A DNA stretch of 64,000 bases from Wukongibacter sp050859025 (GTDB lineage Bacteria > Bacillota > Clostridia > Peptostreptococcales > Caminicellaceae), in NCBI RefSeq assembly GCF_050859025.1, contig NZ_CP138200.1, positions 1,736,001-1,800,000 of the forward strand. The letters are read 5' to 3'. The translations under genes were made by a program, and so were the position numbers. The notes beneath the pieces were generated by a model. That model had not been told where the DNA came from. It was given only the letters and a program-made list of their open reading frames with translations, and ran no database searches. Position 1 is the first letter of the stretch, and every line of letters starts with the position of its first letter. Shown here piece after piece: positions 1-8,262 of this stretch.

Positions 1-2
1 GT

Positions 3-776
3 CTTGGAACAGTAATCGGTTTCGCCTATGATGGTGATACAGCCTTTAATGAGATAATGGAACTAAAACCTGATATTGTTTTAGTTGACTATTTAATGCC
101 TAACAAGGACGGGTCGAGTTTAACCAAAGAGATAAAGAAAAACAATCCTGAAATCTATTTTATAATTATTTCACAGGTATCGGATAAGGAGATGATTGCT
201 GAATCATATACCTCTGGGATTGAATTTTTTATAAGTAAACCAATTAATATTATTGAGATTGAAAAGGTTATTAAATCTATATCAGAAAAAATTGAAATGG
301 CAAGGGCTATTTCAAACATCAAGGGTATGCTTCAGATACACTCAAGGCCTACTGAGATCATGAAACCCAAAAAGGTAGATCAAATTAGCAAAATTGAATA
401 TATCCTAAGTAATATTGGAATATTGGGAGAAAAGGGTTCATACGATATATTGAAAATTTGTAGGTATGTAATTGAGGAAGAGGATAGTAAATATATAATA
501 CGTGATTTTAAAAGCATATGTAAAAGATTTGGAGAAAATCCAAAGATCATGAAGCAAAGAATACGAAGGGCTGTAATCAAAGGTATTCGAAATATTGCAA
601 ATGCTGGTATCGAAGATTATATGAATGAAAGCTTTGTAAAATATTCAAACTCACTATTTGATTTTGAAAACGTTAAAGCTGAGATGGACTATATAAGGGG
701 TCGTAGAACATCAGGTGGGAAGGTAAATGTTATTAAATTTATTGACAATTTGCTTATTCAAAGCAAGAGGAATTAG
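3..776 (+). CDS. Response regulator with YcbB-type output domain (5' end outside window)
   Basis: The reading frame is open from base 3, so the gene starts before the window. Before the first ATG at 57 the frame already encodes receiver-domain sequence, so that ATG is internal. Visible: the second half of a CheY-like receiver with the phosphoacceptor Asp in VLVDYLMPNKDG and the conserved Lys in FFISKPI. A linker follows, then an alpha-helical C-terminal domain of about 130 residues resembling the YcbB/GlnL DNA-binding domain (helical, rich in Arg/Lys, RIRRAVIKGIRNIA). Family knowledge: such regulators pair with a membrane kinase and often control amino-acid transport genes. The partner kinase is not in view. 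The next gene, an NhaC antiporter on the same strand 218 bp on, could be a target, but this is inference. Confidence 0.8.
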   Translation, partial: LGTVIGFAYDGDTAFNEIMELKPDIVLVDYLMPNKDGSSLTKEIKKNNPEIYFIIISQVSDKEMIAESYTSGIEFFISKPINIIEIEKVIKSISEKIEMARAISNIKGMLQIHSRPTEIMKPKKVDQISKIEYILSNIGILGEKGSYDILKICRYVIEEEDSKYIIRDFKSICKRFGENPKIMKQRIRRAVIKGIRNIANAGIEDYMNESFVKYSNSLFDFENVKAEMDYIRGRRTSGGKVNVIKFIDNLLIQSKRN

Positions 777-892
777 ACTTCAAATTAAAAAAATTCGAAA
801 AATTCAAAATAAAAAATAGAAAAATTTGAATCTAAATGAAGCATTTTGAAACCCCTCTTTAAAATTATATTAAACTCGGATTATTTATATAG

Positions 893-915
893 GGTTTACT
901 TGGAACTCTCTATAG
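893..915. repeat. Fragment of repeat family C
   Basis: The bases GTTTACTTGGAACTCTCTAT match one end of the family C elements at 14307, 25198 and 30423. Only this end is present. It lies in the gap between the YcbB-type regulator and the NhaC gene. Confidence 0.5.
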
Positions 916-994
916 AAAAATTAAAAATATGTTGTGACTTTTTAAAATTTCCATAGATAATCTGGGTTATATTTATAAAAAGAGGAGGTTTTTT

Positions 995-2635
995 ATGGAA
1001 GGCGTTGTAGAACATTATGGTGTTTTATCACTGATTCCACCTTTAGTAGCAATTATTTTAGCTTTTAAAACTAAAAGAGTACTACCTTCATTATTTGTAG
1101 CGATATTTGTTGGGGCAACAATCATTTATAAAGGGAATATATTCTTAGGCTTTACGAAAACCATTGAGAAGTATATTGCTGGGTCAGTGGCAAGCGAATG
1201 GAATGCAGGAATTATAGTATTTGATTTAGGTCTTGGAGGAATGATTGGTATAGTTGCAAAGTCAGGTGGAGCAAAAGCTATAGCAGAGTGGCTTGGAAGC
1301 AAAGCGAAGTCTGCTAGAAGTGCTATGGTAGCCACATGGGCGATGGGTCTTGCCATTTTCTTTGATGACTATTCAAATACCCTACTAGTTGGGACAACAA
1401 TGAGACCATTAACAGACAAGCGTCGTATTTCCAGAGAGAAGCTTGCATTCCTAACTGATGCAACTGCAGCACCGGTTGCTAGTATGGCATTTGTATCTAC
1501 ATGGATAGCATATGAATTGGGTCTACTGAAGGATGCCTTTGAAGCTATAGGTGTTGAGGTAAATGTATATGAAGCATTTATTCAGTCTATTCCATTTAGA
1601 TTTTATAGCTTGATAATGCTTGGATTTGTACTTATGATAGCTATAACAGGAAGAGATTTTGGACCGATGCTAGCAGCTGAAAGAAGAGCTAGAAAGACTG
1701 GGAAGCTCGTTGCTGATGGATCGATACCTTTAGCCTCCAAAGAGCTTACTGAAATGGAAATAAAGGATGACATTCCTTTAAGAGCTTTCAATGCAATTAT
1801 TCCGGTTGTAACTGTTATAGTTATGGTAATTATAGGTTTATATATAAATGGACGAGCAGCGGTAATGGCTGGGGATGATACAGCTTTAATTGAGTTGGTA
1901 AAGGCAAATCCGCTATCACTCAGTGTATTGCGTCAAGTTATCGGTAGTGCCAATGCGGCTGTTGCAATGATGTGGGCATCTTTTAGTGGCACAATAGTTG
2001 CCTTTCTCCTAGTATTAGTCCAAAAAATATTAACATTCAGGGAAACTATGGATGCATGGATTGATGGTGCAAAATCACTAGTAATAGCAATTATGGTATT
2101 AGTATTAGCATGGGGTATAGGTAGCATGTGTAAGGATCTAGGAACAGCTAAATTTTTAGTTAGTGTATTAGATGGAAAGGTTTCAGCAGGTATAATTCCT
2201 ATGGTAGTATTCTTACTAGGTTGTATTATAGCCTTTTCTACGGGAACATCTTGGGGAACTACGGCAATACTTATGCCTATAGCGGTTCCCCTTGTATATC
2301 AATTAAGTGGAGGAGATACAGGAACAATTCTATTTGCAACTATGGGTGCCGTATTTACAGGAGCTGTATTTGGGGATCACTGCTCGCCCATATCCGATAC
2401 AACTATTATGAGTTCTATGTCATCGGCATCAGACCATATTGACCACGTAAAAACTCAAATACCATATTCACTAACATGTGCTGTTATAGCTCTTTTAGTA
2501 GGTTATCTACCGGCGGCGATTTTTGGGATGAATCCATTCCTTTCACTAATTATAGGATGGGGATTAGCCTTTGCTGTAGTTAAATTTTACGCTAAAGAAA
2601 TAGAATCACCTGAAATTATGAGGGAAAATGCTTAA
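995..2635 (+). CDS. NhaC-family Na+/H+ antiporter
   Basis: 546 residues, strongly hydrophobic throughout, with about a dozen predicted membrane segments. The conserved blocks of the NhaC/COG1757 family are present: FFDDYSNTLLVGTTMRPL near residue 128, DATAAPVAS, and GTSWGTTAILMPIAVPL plus GDHCSPISDTT in the C-terminal half. The start is fixed by AGAGGAGG seven bases before ATG. Known members exchange Na+ for protons or carry an organic anion or amino acid with Na+; the substrate cannot be read from sequence. It is followed by a terminator at 2681 and appears monocistronic. A second, shorter NhaC paralogue lies at 57299. Confidence is high for family and low for substrate. Confidence 0.88.
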   Translation: MEGVVEHYGVLSLIPPLVAIILAFKTKRVLPSLFVAIFVGATIIYKGNIFLGFTKTIEKYIAGSVASEWNAGIIVFDLGLGGMIGIVAKSGGAKAIAEWLGSKAKSARSAMVATWAMGLAIFFDDYSNTLLVGTTMRPLTDKRRISREKLAFLTDATAAPVASMAFVSTWIAYELGLLKDAFEAIGVEVNVYEAFIQSIPFRFYSLIMLGFVLMIAITGRDFGPMLAAERRARKTGKLVADGSIPLASKELTEMEIKDDIPLRAFNAIIPVVTVIVMVIIGLYINGRAAVMAGDDTALIELVKANPLSLSVLRQVIGSANAAVAMMWASFSGTIVAFLLVLVQKILTFRETMDAWIDGAKSLVIAIMVLVLAWGIGSMCKDLGTAKFLVSVLDGKVSAGIIPMVVFLLGCIIAFSTGTSWGTTAILMPIAVPLVYQLSGGDTGTILFATMGAVFTGAVFGDHCSPISDTTIMSSMSSASDHIDHVKTQIPYSLTCAVIALLVGYLPAAIFGMNPFLSLIIGWGLAFAVVKFYAKEIESPEIMRENA

Positions 2636-2680
2636 AAATTTAAGTAAATATTAAGAGTTATGATGAAAGCAAGCTGTACT

Positions 2681-2719
2681 AACTACAGGAGGAATTTACT
2701 TCTATCCTGTAGTTTTTAT
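2681..2719 (+). terminator. Rho-independent terminator after the NhaC gene
   Basis: AACTACAGGA pairs perfectly with TCCTGTAGTT across a 14-base loop and is followed by TTTT. Confidence 0.8.
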
Positions 2720-2856
2720 TTATATTTAATGAAAATTATATATATGGTAGAATTTAGTTATATGATATAGAAATTGCTCTAATATGAGGATATTGTAATT
2801 AACTTAAAATAATATCCTTATATGAAAATATCTGAACTAGAGGAGGAGATATTTAT

Positions 2857-3885
2857 ATGGATTCAAAAAGAAAAGGTATTACCAAAAAAATTATTACTGC
2901 TTTGGCTATAGTTCTATTAATGGGATTTAGCGTTTCTGTTGGAGTCGGTTATAGTAAGGAAATAACTGCATGGTTCTATGATATTAAAGTTAAACTTGAT
3001 GGAAAGCCTTTAAGCTTTTCAAAGAAACCCTTTATATATGATGGAAGTGTATATATTCCTTTAAGAGATGTTTCAACCAATTTAGGCTTAAAGGTTGACT
3101 GGGATGAGAATACAAAAACAGTGTATTTAGTTAGTAATGATGTAGATAATGCTGATCCAAATTATAGTATACAATATAATATAGATAACGGAAAAAATAC
3201 TGATGATATTGAAGATAAACTTAATAAGAAATACGGAACATATACTAAGGGACGAGATGATTTAGAATTTGAGTATGATGTCACTGCACAATTAACTTTT
3301 ACTAAAATAAAAATGAATGGTGAGAGTTTTACAAAGGATTCAAGGTCTTGGGGGAAAAGGGATAAAAGTAATTTTAAAGATTTTATTGAAGAAATTATGA
3401 ATATGGCGGCCATGAATTTAAACAAGGATGTTAAAATATACGTAGAAGATAGGTATGGAAAAACTATTGGAAAGTATGAATATGTCAAAGATAAAGAAGA
3501 ATTTAGAGCCATTTTGGAATATGAGAGTGATGCAGACGAAGATATGGTAATTGAAGCTATTGAAGATTATATTAGAGATGAATATGGCAATTATAGAGAA
3601 GGAAGTGAAGATTTATCCTTTAGTTATAATTTGAGTAAACGCTCAGACTATATAACAATAGATATGAAAGGAAGATTCAAAAGAGATTCTTCTAGTTGGG
3701 AAAAAAGGGAGGAAAATAAGTTTAAAGATTTTGTTAGGGAAGTAGCAAAAGAAGTTTATGATGAAATTGAGGATATGGATGTTAGAATATGTATAGAAGA
3801 TGAAGAAAAGAAGAATCTTGCAGAGTACAGATACAACGAAGGGAAAGATGAGTTCGAGGTTATATATGTATATCCTGAAGATTAG
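2857..3885 (+). CDS. Secreted/anchored protein with copper-amine-oxidase-N (stalk) domain and a tandem C-terminal repeat
   Basis: 342 residues. Lys-rich N-terminus, then one hydrophobic segment (residues 11-28), so the protein is exported or membrane-anchored. Residues about 45-90 match the copper amine oxidase N-terminal 'stalk' domain common on clostridial surface proteins (LDGKPLSF, YIPLRDVSTNLGLKVDWDE, KTVYL). The rest is a highly charged region made of two related units, about 105-220 and 222-340. Each contains a DxxIEDxxxxxYGxYxxGxxDLxFxY start, a (D/S)SxSWxKR block, and an end of the type YxxxKxEFxxI. I do not recognise a catalytic domain. RBS AGGAGGAG precedes ATG. It lies alone between two terminators and is probably a cell-surface structural protein. 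Confidence 0.7.
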   Translation: MDSKRKGITKKIITALAIVLLMGFSVSVGVGYSKEITAWFYDIKVKLDGKPLSFSKKPFIYDGSVYIPLRDVSTNLGLKVDWDENTKTVYLVSNDVDNADPNYSIQYNIDNGKNTDDIEDKLNKKYGTYTKGRDDLEFEYDVTAQLTFTKIKMNGESFTKDSRSWGKRDKSNFKDFIEEIMNMAAMNLNKDVKIYVEDRYGKTIGKYEYVKDKEEFRAILEYESDADEDMVIEAIEDYIRDEYGNYREGSEDLSFSYNLSKRSDYITIDMKGRFKRDSSSWEKREENKFKDFVREVAKEVYDEIEDMDVRICIEDEEKKNLAEYRYNEGKDEFEVIYVYPED

Positions 3886-3935
3886 AAATTAAAAGGAATC
3901 TATATCGCAAATATATCTTATTGATTCAATTTTAT

Positions 3936-3988
3936 GGGAGTTCCATAATGATGTGGAAATTTATCATTATAAGGGGACTCCTTTATAT
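3936..3988 (+). terminator. Terminator after the stalk-domain gene
   Basis: GGGAGTTCC and AATGAT on the left pair with ATCATT and GGGGACTCC on the right, followed by a T-rich stretch. Confidence 0.6.
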
Positions 3989-4102
3989 TTACTATTATTT
4001 TAACTATTTCATACTTCTACTATAAAAAATATTAAAATTTACAAAAATTTTACAACAATTATAATAATTTATAAGGTTGAAAAACTATAAATATTATCAT
4101 CA

Positions 4103-4111
4103 TGGTATAAT
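4103..4111 (+). promoter_or_regulatory. Extended -10 promoter of the iclR-type gene
   Basis: TGGTATAAT is a consensus extended -10 box about 55 bases before the start codon. No good -35 box is seen at the right distance. Confidence 0.5.
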
Positions 4112-4163
4112 GTTATATAATTAGTTGAAAAAAAGGCATACATGATTGTTAGGGAGTGAGTCT

Positions 4164-4943
4164 ATGACTATTAAAAAGGGAAACTATGATATTATAACAA
4201 TGGTTGACCGAGCAGTTCTGATTCTTGAGGAAATATTTTCGGCAGATGAGTATATTGGTGTCTCTGAAATAGCTCAGAATCTTGATTTACCAAAAGCTAC
4301 GGTTTATCGTATTTTAAATACCCTATATCGAAGAAATTTTGTTGACAAAGACAATGATACAGATAAATATAAGCTGGGCTTGTCCTTTATACAATACGGA
4401 GAAAAAGTAAAATCAAAGCTGAACATTAAGACAATTTCAGAAGAATTTATGGAAAGACTATCTAAAAATGTTGGAGAAACAGTAAACTTAGGTATTAGCC
4501 ATGATGGAAACATTATAAATATTTTTAGTATAGAAGGTGAATCCTCGGCTTTAGTTTCAAAGCTAATACCAATTTCTCCCTTACATTGTTCATCAACGGG
4601 TAAGATTTTGTTATCACAGATGACCGAAGAAGAGATAGAAAATTATTTTGACTCTCATGAAATACAAAAAAGAACTATCAATACTATAGTGAATTATAAA
4701 GATTTTAGAAAAGAAAAAGAAGAAATACTTAAAGAAAAGATTGCCTTTGACAATGAAGAATATGAATATGGTTTAACTTGTATTGCGTCTCCAATAATCA
4801 ATATGAAGGGAGAAACTGTAGCAGCTTTAAGTGTTTCAGGTCCCACAAGCAGATTAAAGTTTAAGGGAATTGATTATATTATTGATGAACTTAAAAAAAT
4901 TAGTAATGGAATTTCCGTGAGGTTAAAAGAAACACAATTGTAG
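4164..4943 (+). CDS. IclR-family transcriptional regulator
   Basis: 259 residues from ATG 4164, chosen over TTG 4146 because AGGGAG lies eight bases upstream of the ATG. The N-terminal winged helix is seen at residues about 10-70 (AVLILEEIF, SEIAQNLDLPKATVYRILNTL). It is followed by the IclR effector domain with the usual blocks (GETVNLGI, LVSKLIPISPLHCSSTGKILLSQM, YEYGLTCIASPI, AALSVSGPTSRL). The Cys in the LHCSSTGK block is typical of the ligand pocket. IclR proteins bind small acids or sugar acids and recognise palindromes. It is convergent with the aminotransferase gene. The palindromes GAAACnnnGTTTC upstream of the alcohol dehydrogenase gene (6496 and 6690) resemble sites of the IclR member KdgR, making that gene a plausible target (inference). 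Confidence 0.9.
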   Translation: MTIKKGNYDIITMVDRAVLILEEIFSADEYIGVSEIAQNLDLPKATVYRILNTLYRRNFVDKDNDTDKYKLGLSFIQYGEKVKSKLNIKTISEEFMERLSKNVGETVNLGISHDGNIINIFSIEGESSALVSKLIPISPLHCSSTGKILLSQMTEEEIENYFDSHEIQKRTINTIVNYKDFRKEKEEILKEKIAFDNEEYEYGLTCIASPIINMKGETVAALSVSGPTSRLKFKGIDYIIDELKKISNGISVRLKETQL

Positions 4944-4945
4944 TA

Positions 4946-4980
4946 GTGAGCTATTGCGTATATTTCTAGGCATAGCTCAC
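4946..4980 (+). terminator. Hairpin after the iclR-type gene
   Basis: GTGAGCTAT pairs with ATAGCTCAC. There is no clear T-run, so termination is weakly supported. Confidence 0.4.
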
Positions 4981-4998
4981 CTCAATGTTAGCTGCAAA

Positions 4999-5040
4999 GA
5001 AAAAAATCGACTTTGCCAAAAGCAGCTGGAGTCGATTAAT
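4999..5040 (-). terminator. Terminator of the minus-strand aminotransferase gene
   Basis: Read on the minus strand, AATCGACT pairs with AGTCGATT, which runs into TTTTTT. The loop contains a second small AGCTGC/GCAGCT palindrome arm. Confidence 0.7.
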
Positions 5041-5045
5041 CCTTT

Positions 5046-6224
5046 TTACAAGGTTGAAGTAAAATTCTTTCCCAATTTTATTTTTTCAATTCGATCAAAA
5101 GCCCTTTCCAACTCTTTTATGTCTACGGTGCACGCAATCCTTATATATCCTTCACCACAAGCACCAAAAGCATTTCCAGGTATTGTAAGTACTTGTGCTT
5201 TATCGAGGATTAATGCACTTGCCTGAGCCGATGTTAATTTTGAGTTTTTGATATTGATATAGAGATAAAATGTTCCCTTAGGCTTTAGAACACTCATCCA
5301 CAAAATTTGATTTATACGTTTAGCAGCATATAATACTCTTTCTTTATATAGCTTAACTGCTGGCGGCTGAATTCTTTTACGATTTTGTAGTGCGTAAATT
5401 GCACCTCTTTGAGAAATCGATGGTGCCGTAAAAACAACATTTTCATTAATTATTTGACATGTGTTGATAATTTCTTTAGGTGCAATAATATTTCCAATCC
5501 TCCATCCGGTCATGGTGTAATCCTTTGAGAAGCTGTTTAAAATAATCAAACGATCACGAATCTTATTAAATAGAATCATTGAAACAAAATCATCATCAAA
5601 TGTATATGAACCATAGATTTCATCAGCAATTATTATTAGATCATACTTTATTGCAATCTCGGCTATATTATTTAAAGTGTCAAAACTAAATACTGCTCCT
5701 GTCGGATTGTTAGGTGAATTAATAATAATTGCTCTGGTTCTTTCAGTAATTACCTCTTCTAACCTATTAATATTAATCTGAAATTCATCTTCCTCAAAGG
5801 TATCTAACTCTACGGGAACTCCCCTCGCAAGCTCAATCTGCTGTGAATAGGGCGTGAAGTAAGGAGAATGTATAATAACTTCATCATCAGGGTCTAATAT
5901 AGATTCAAGAGCAAGATACATTCCTAGACAGGCACTTGTAGAAATCATAATTTCTTCGTCTTGTATATTAGCGTTGTACTCTTCTTTATAAAACTTTCTG
6001 ATTTCATTTCGAAGTTCAGGGTCCCCTCGGAAGTCAGTATATTTTGTATGACCTTTTAATGCTTCTTGAAAGGCAAAATTTATTATCCCTTCATCGGTTG
6101 TCTGATCTGGATCTCCTAGACTTAAATCTATAACATCGTTATATTTTTTAGCGAGTTCATCAACTACACTCATAGGAGTTGATTTATCCTTCCAGTATCG
6201 CTTTGCTATATATTTATGCTTCAT
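5046..6224 (-). CDS. PLP-dependent aminotransferase, class I/II
   Basis: 392 residues, the normal length for fold-type I aminotransferases. Seen: LGDPDQTTDEGI near the N-terminus, NSPNNPTGAVF, the Asp-containing strand IIADEIYGSYTFDD, the PLP lysine in NSFSKDYTMTGWRIG, and IRIACT with the C-terminal substrate-carboxylate Arg. The start ATG follows AGAGGAGGTATAA. The protein is of the AspC/PatA type; the amino acid used cannot be told. The gene is divergent from the alcohol dehydrogenase gene across a 550 bp gap and convergent with the IclR-type gene. A role in amino-acid catabolism would suit the window but is inference. Confidence 0.88.
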   Translation of the reverse strand: MKHKYIAKRYWKDKSTPMSVVDELAKKYNDVIDLSLGDPDQTTDEGIINFAFQEALKGHTKYTDFRGDPELRNEIRKFYKEEYNANIQDEEIMISTSACLGMYLALESILDPDDEVIIHSPYFTPYSQQIELARGVPVELDTFEEDEFQININRLEEVITERTRAIIINSPNNPTGAVFSFDTLNNIAEIAIKYDLIIIADEIYGSYTFDDDFVSMILFNKIRDRLIILNSFSKDYTMTGWRIGNIIAPKEIINTCQIINENVVFTAPSISQRGAIYALQNRKRIQPPAVKLYKERVLYAAKRINQILWMSVLKPKGTFYLYINIKNSKLTSAQASALILDKAQVLTIPGNAFGACGEGYIRIACTVDIKELERAFDRIEKIKLGKNFTSTL

Positions 6225-6290
6225 ATTTATACCTCCTCTAATAAATCAAATGAGCAATACAAACAATAATATAGAAATCGTAATAAATCT

Positions 6291-6375
6291 TTTACATTTT
6301 GATTCCTTGAAAAGCCTTGAATCATTGGCTATTCAAAAAATCAAAATGTAGATTTATAAGTACGTTCTATATAGC
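6291..6375. repeat. Repeat family B, copy 1
   Basis: Imperfect hairpin: ACATTTTGATT with TTGAA and AGCC on the left, GGCT, TTCAA and AATCAAAATGT on the right, followed by a conserved tail (AGATTTATAAGT, GTTCTATATAG). Near-identical copies occur at 15387-15472 and 20961-21049. Confidence 0.75.
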
Positions 6376-6495
6376 TGTTTTTTATAAGAAAATTATTAAT
6401 AAGTCAATAGAATTAACGAGAATCTGTATACGTAAAATTGAATAATTTGAACCTCTTGAAATTTTCTTGGGATTCATAGAACAGAATTCCTTTAG

Positions 6496-6516
6496 TATTG
6501 AAACAATGTTTCAATA
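6496..6516. promoter_or_regulatory. Perfect 21-bp palindrome, candidate operator
   Basis: Centred on A6506, with core TTGAAACAATGTTTCAA. It contains GAAACnnnGTTTC, the same core as the palindrome at 6690 next to the promoter of the alcohol dehydrogenase gene. The core resembles the KdgR (IclR-family) site. Binding by the IclR protein encoded at 4164 is inference. Confidence 0.55.
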
Positions 6517-6650
6517 TTTAATATTATGTTACTATATTATTGATCCACTTACAAGTTATTTCGTGGGATCTATTTTGAAAATTCAGTCTGATTCAAAGTT
6601 GAACTCTAAAGGATACAGTAAAAAAATATTGGAATTCAAAGGGATGTAGT

Positions 6651-6678
6651 TTGAATGTTTAGAAGAATATGATACAAT
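6651..6678 (+). promoter_or_regulatory. Sigma-A-type promoter of the alcohol dehydrogenase gene
   Basis: TTGAAT (-35) and TACAAT (-10) are separated by 16 bases. The predicted transcript start is at about 6685, directly before the second GAAACnnnGTTTC palindrome. Confidence 0.5.
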
Positions 6679-6689
6679 AATATTGATTT

Positions 6690-6702
6690 GAAACATCGTT
6701 TC
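6690..6702. promoter_or_regulatory. Second GAAACnnnGTTTC palindrome at the transcript start
   Basis: GAAACATCGTTTC lies about 12 bases after the -10 box, a usual place for a repressor to block transcription. It shares the core of the 6496-6516 palindrome. Confidence 0.5.
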
Positions 6703-6776
6703 TGATTTTTGTAATATATATAAGCATTTTCCGTTTTAAGGTTGGGATTGGATGATGAAAATAAAGGGTGATTGAT

Positions 6777-7865
6777 ATGGGTAAATCAACAGTTATATTT
6801 CCAAGCTATACAATTGGTGAAGATTCTTTGCAGGATTTAGTGGATATATGTTTGAGCTATGGTAGCAGGATTCTAATAGTAGGTGGAAAAACGGGATTGG
6901 AAAAAGCCGGGCCTAAGATTCAAAAAGCACTTAAGGGTAGCGAATTAGAAGTAGTTGATATTATGTGGTATGGTGGAGAATGTACATACAGCAATATGGA
7001 GTTGATTGCTAAGAGAGGTAGAGAAGAGAGGGTCGATTTGATTATAGGTGTTGGTGGGGGAAAGGCCATTGATACTGCGAAGGGATCGGCTGATAAGATA
7101 GATGTTCCAGTAATTACTATCCCGACAATCGCTGCTACCTGTGCAGCTACTACCTGCTTATCAGTGGTTTACAATGAAAAAGGTGAATTCGATTCATTTT
7201 ACTTTTTTGAGAGACCACCTGTGCATATCTTTATGGACAGTAAAATTATAGCAGAGGCACCGGTTAAATATTTGTGGGCTGGTATTGGCGATACAATAGC
7301 AAAGCATTATGAATGTATACTTGCATCTAGAGGTGATAAGCTAGATCATAGCTCAGGGATGGGAAGAGAAATCAGTGCTATGTGTGTGGGGCCTATGCTT
7401 CAATATGGAGAAAAAGCCTTAGAGGACTGTGAAAATGGTATAAGTTCATTTGAAATTGAACAAGTCATTTTAAATAATATTGTAAGTACTGGCTTAGTAT
7501 CTATGCTGGTAGATGATAAATATAATGGCGCACTTGCCCACTCATTATTCTATGGGCTTACTATACTAGAGCATATAGAAAAGAATCATCTACACGGCGA
7601 AGTTGTTGCCTATGGAGTTTTGGTTCAATTAGCTATGGATAATCAGATGGATGAATTAATGAAGCTCTATGATTTTTACAAAAGAATAAAGCTTCCGACA
7701 TGTCTAGAAGATATTGAAGTTAAGAATGATAGAGAATATTTGGAACTGGTTCTTGAAAACACAGTAAAGGGACCAGATATGGAATATCTACCCTATACTG
7801 TAACAAAGGATATGGTTTTTAAAGGTATTCAGAAGTTAGAAGAGATAAAAAGCTTAATTAAATGA
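6777..7865 (+). CDS. Iron-containing alcohol dehydrogenase, glycerol-dehydrogenase-like
   Basis: 362 residues from ATG 6777 with AGGGTGAT just upstream; a GTG at 6768 is in frame but overlaps that site. Rossmann half with the nucleotide motif GVGGGKAIDTAKGSAD at about 90-105. The metal-binding half carries an Asp in GIGDTIAKHYEC, the His in GALAHSLFYGL and a second His in LHGEVVAYG. This is the layout of the GldA branch of group III dehydrogenases, which oxidise glycerol or related vicinal alcohols with NAD, or reduce 2-oxo compounds in some members. It is a single gene closed by a strong terminator. The promoter has two operator-like palindromes, so it is probably a repressed catabolic gene. 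The substrate is unknown. Confidence 0.85.
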   Translation: MGKSTVIFPSYTIGEDSLQDLVDICLSYGSRILIVGGKTGLEKAGPKIQKALKGSELEVVDIMWYGGECTYSNMELIAKRGREERVDLIIGVGGGKAIDTAKGSADKIDVPVITIPTIAATCAATTCLSVVYNEKGEFDSFYFFERPPVHIFMDSKIIAEAPVKYLWAGIGDTIAKHYECILASRGDKLDHSSGMGREISAMCVGPMLQYGEKALEDCENGISSFEIEQVILNNIVSTGLVSMLVDDKYNGALAHSLFYGLTILEHIEKNHLHGEVVAYGVLVQLAMDNQMDELMKLYDFYKRIKLPTCLEDIEVKNDREYLELVLENTVKGPDMEYLPYTVTKDMVFKGIQKLEEIKSLIK

Positions 7866-7945
7866 TATATAGTTCCTAAGTTAGAGATATATCTTTAGTT
7901 AGAAATATAGGAATTATTGTTTTAAATAGAGGGATTTTATATTAA

Positions 7946-7996
7946 AACTATGGACATTCTAACTCTTACACAGATTAGAATGTCCATAGTTTTTTA
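7946..7996 (+). terminator. Strong terminator after the alcohol dehydrogenase gene
   Basis: A 17-bp perfect stem (AACTATGGACATTCTAA with its complement) is followed by TTTTTT. Confidence 0.9.
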
Positions 7997-8129
7997 GTAT
8001 GCTAATTGTGCAATTTGCTTAGAATAATAAAATAATTCTTATAGAGGAAAATGAAAACAAAAAAAGAACTATAAATAGTAAATGTTAAGAAAAAGTAATA
8101 GAATAAATGATGTTTAAGGAAGTGGGGGA

Positions 8130-8258
8130 ATGAAGATTAGTATTTTTTTGTTAGGATTGCCATTTAGAACATGGTTTATTGTTGGAGGGTTATTTATTAC
8201 ATCAACCTTAGCTCCCTTAATAGTAGTCCTTATTTTAAAGCATAAGAAGGTGATTTGA
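8130..8258 (+). CDS. Small symporter accessory membrane protein (42 residues)
   Basis: ATG 8130 follows AAGTGGGGGA and gives a 42-residue protein, MKISIFLLGLPFRTWFIVGG onward, with one hydrophobic segment of about 22 residues and a basic end (KHKKVI). It stops four bases before the symporter ATG, so the two are translationally linked. Tiny one-helix proteins directly upstream of sodium:solute symporters are a known but poorly described family ('symporter small accessory protein'). Length, position and topology fit. The proposed role is to assemble with or stabilise the symporter. Confidence 0.72.
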   Translation: MKISIFLLGLPFRTWFIVGGLFITSTLAPLIVVLILKHKKVI

Positions 8259-8262
8259 AAAG

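Larger units (their letters stand above)
6225..6776. other. Long divergent intergenic region with repeat B, operator palindromes and a promoter
   Basis: The gap of about 550 bp holds family B repeat copy 1 (6291-6375), a 21-bp perfect palindrome (6496-6516), a GATCCAC/GTGGGATC hairpin near 6540-6575, a sigma-A-like promoter (6651-6678) and a second operator-like palindrome (6690-6702). A 60-codon open frame at 6467-6649 has no ribosome binding site and overlaps the palindrome, so I do not call it a gene. Confidence 0.6.

Noticed and set aside
777..994. Possible sigma-54 promoter or TTTGAA dyads before the first NhaC gene
   Set aside because: The gap has A-rich TTCGAA/TTCAAA pieces, but spacing is irregular and no TGG-N9-TGC match was found.
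4954..5226. 90-codon plus-strand frame over the end of the aminotransferase gene
   Set aside because: Mostly antisense to a clear gene and crosses two terminator hairpins.
6467..6649. 60-codon open frame in the aminotransferase/dehydrogenase gap
   Set aside because: No ribosome site, overlaps a perfect palindrome and a hairpin, and the product has no protein-like pattern.
7997..8129. Possible sigma-54 promoter before the symporter set
   Set aside because: A TTGC is present near 8015, but there is no GG at the required distance.
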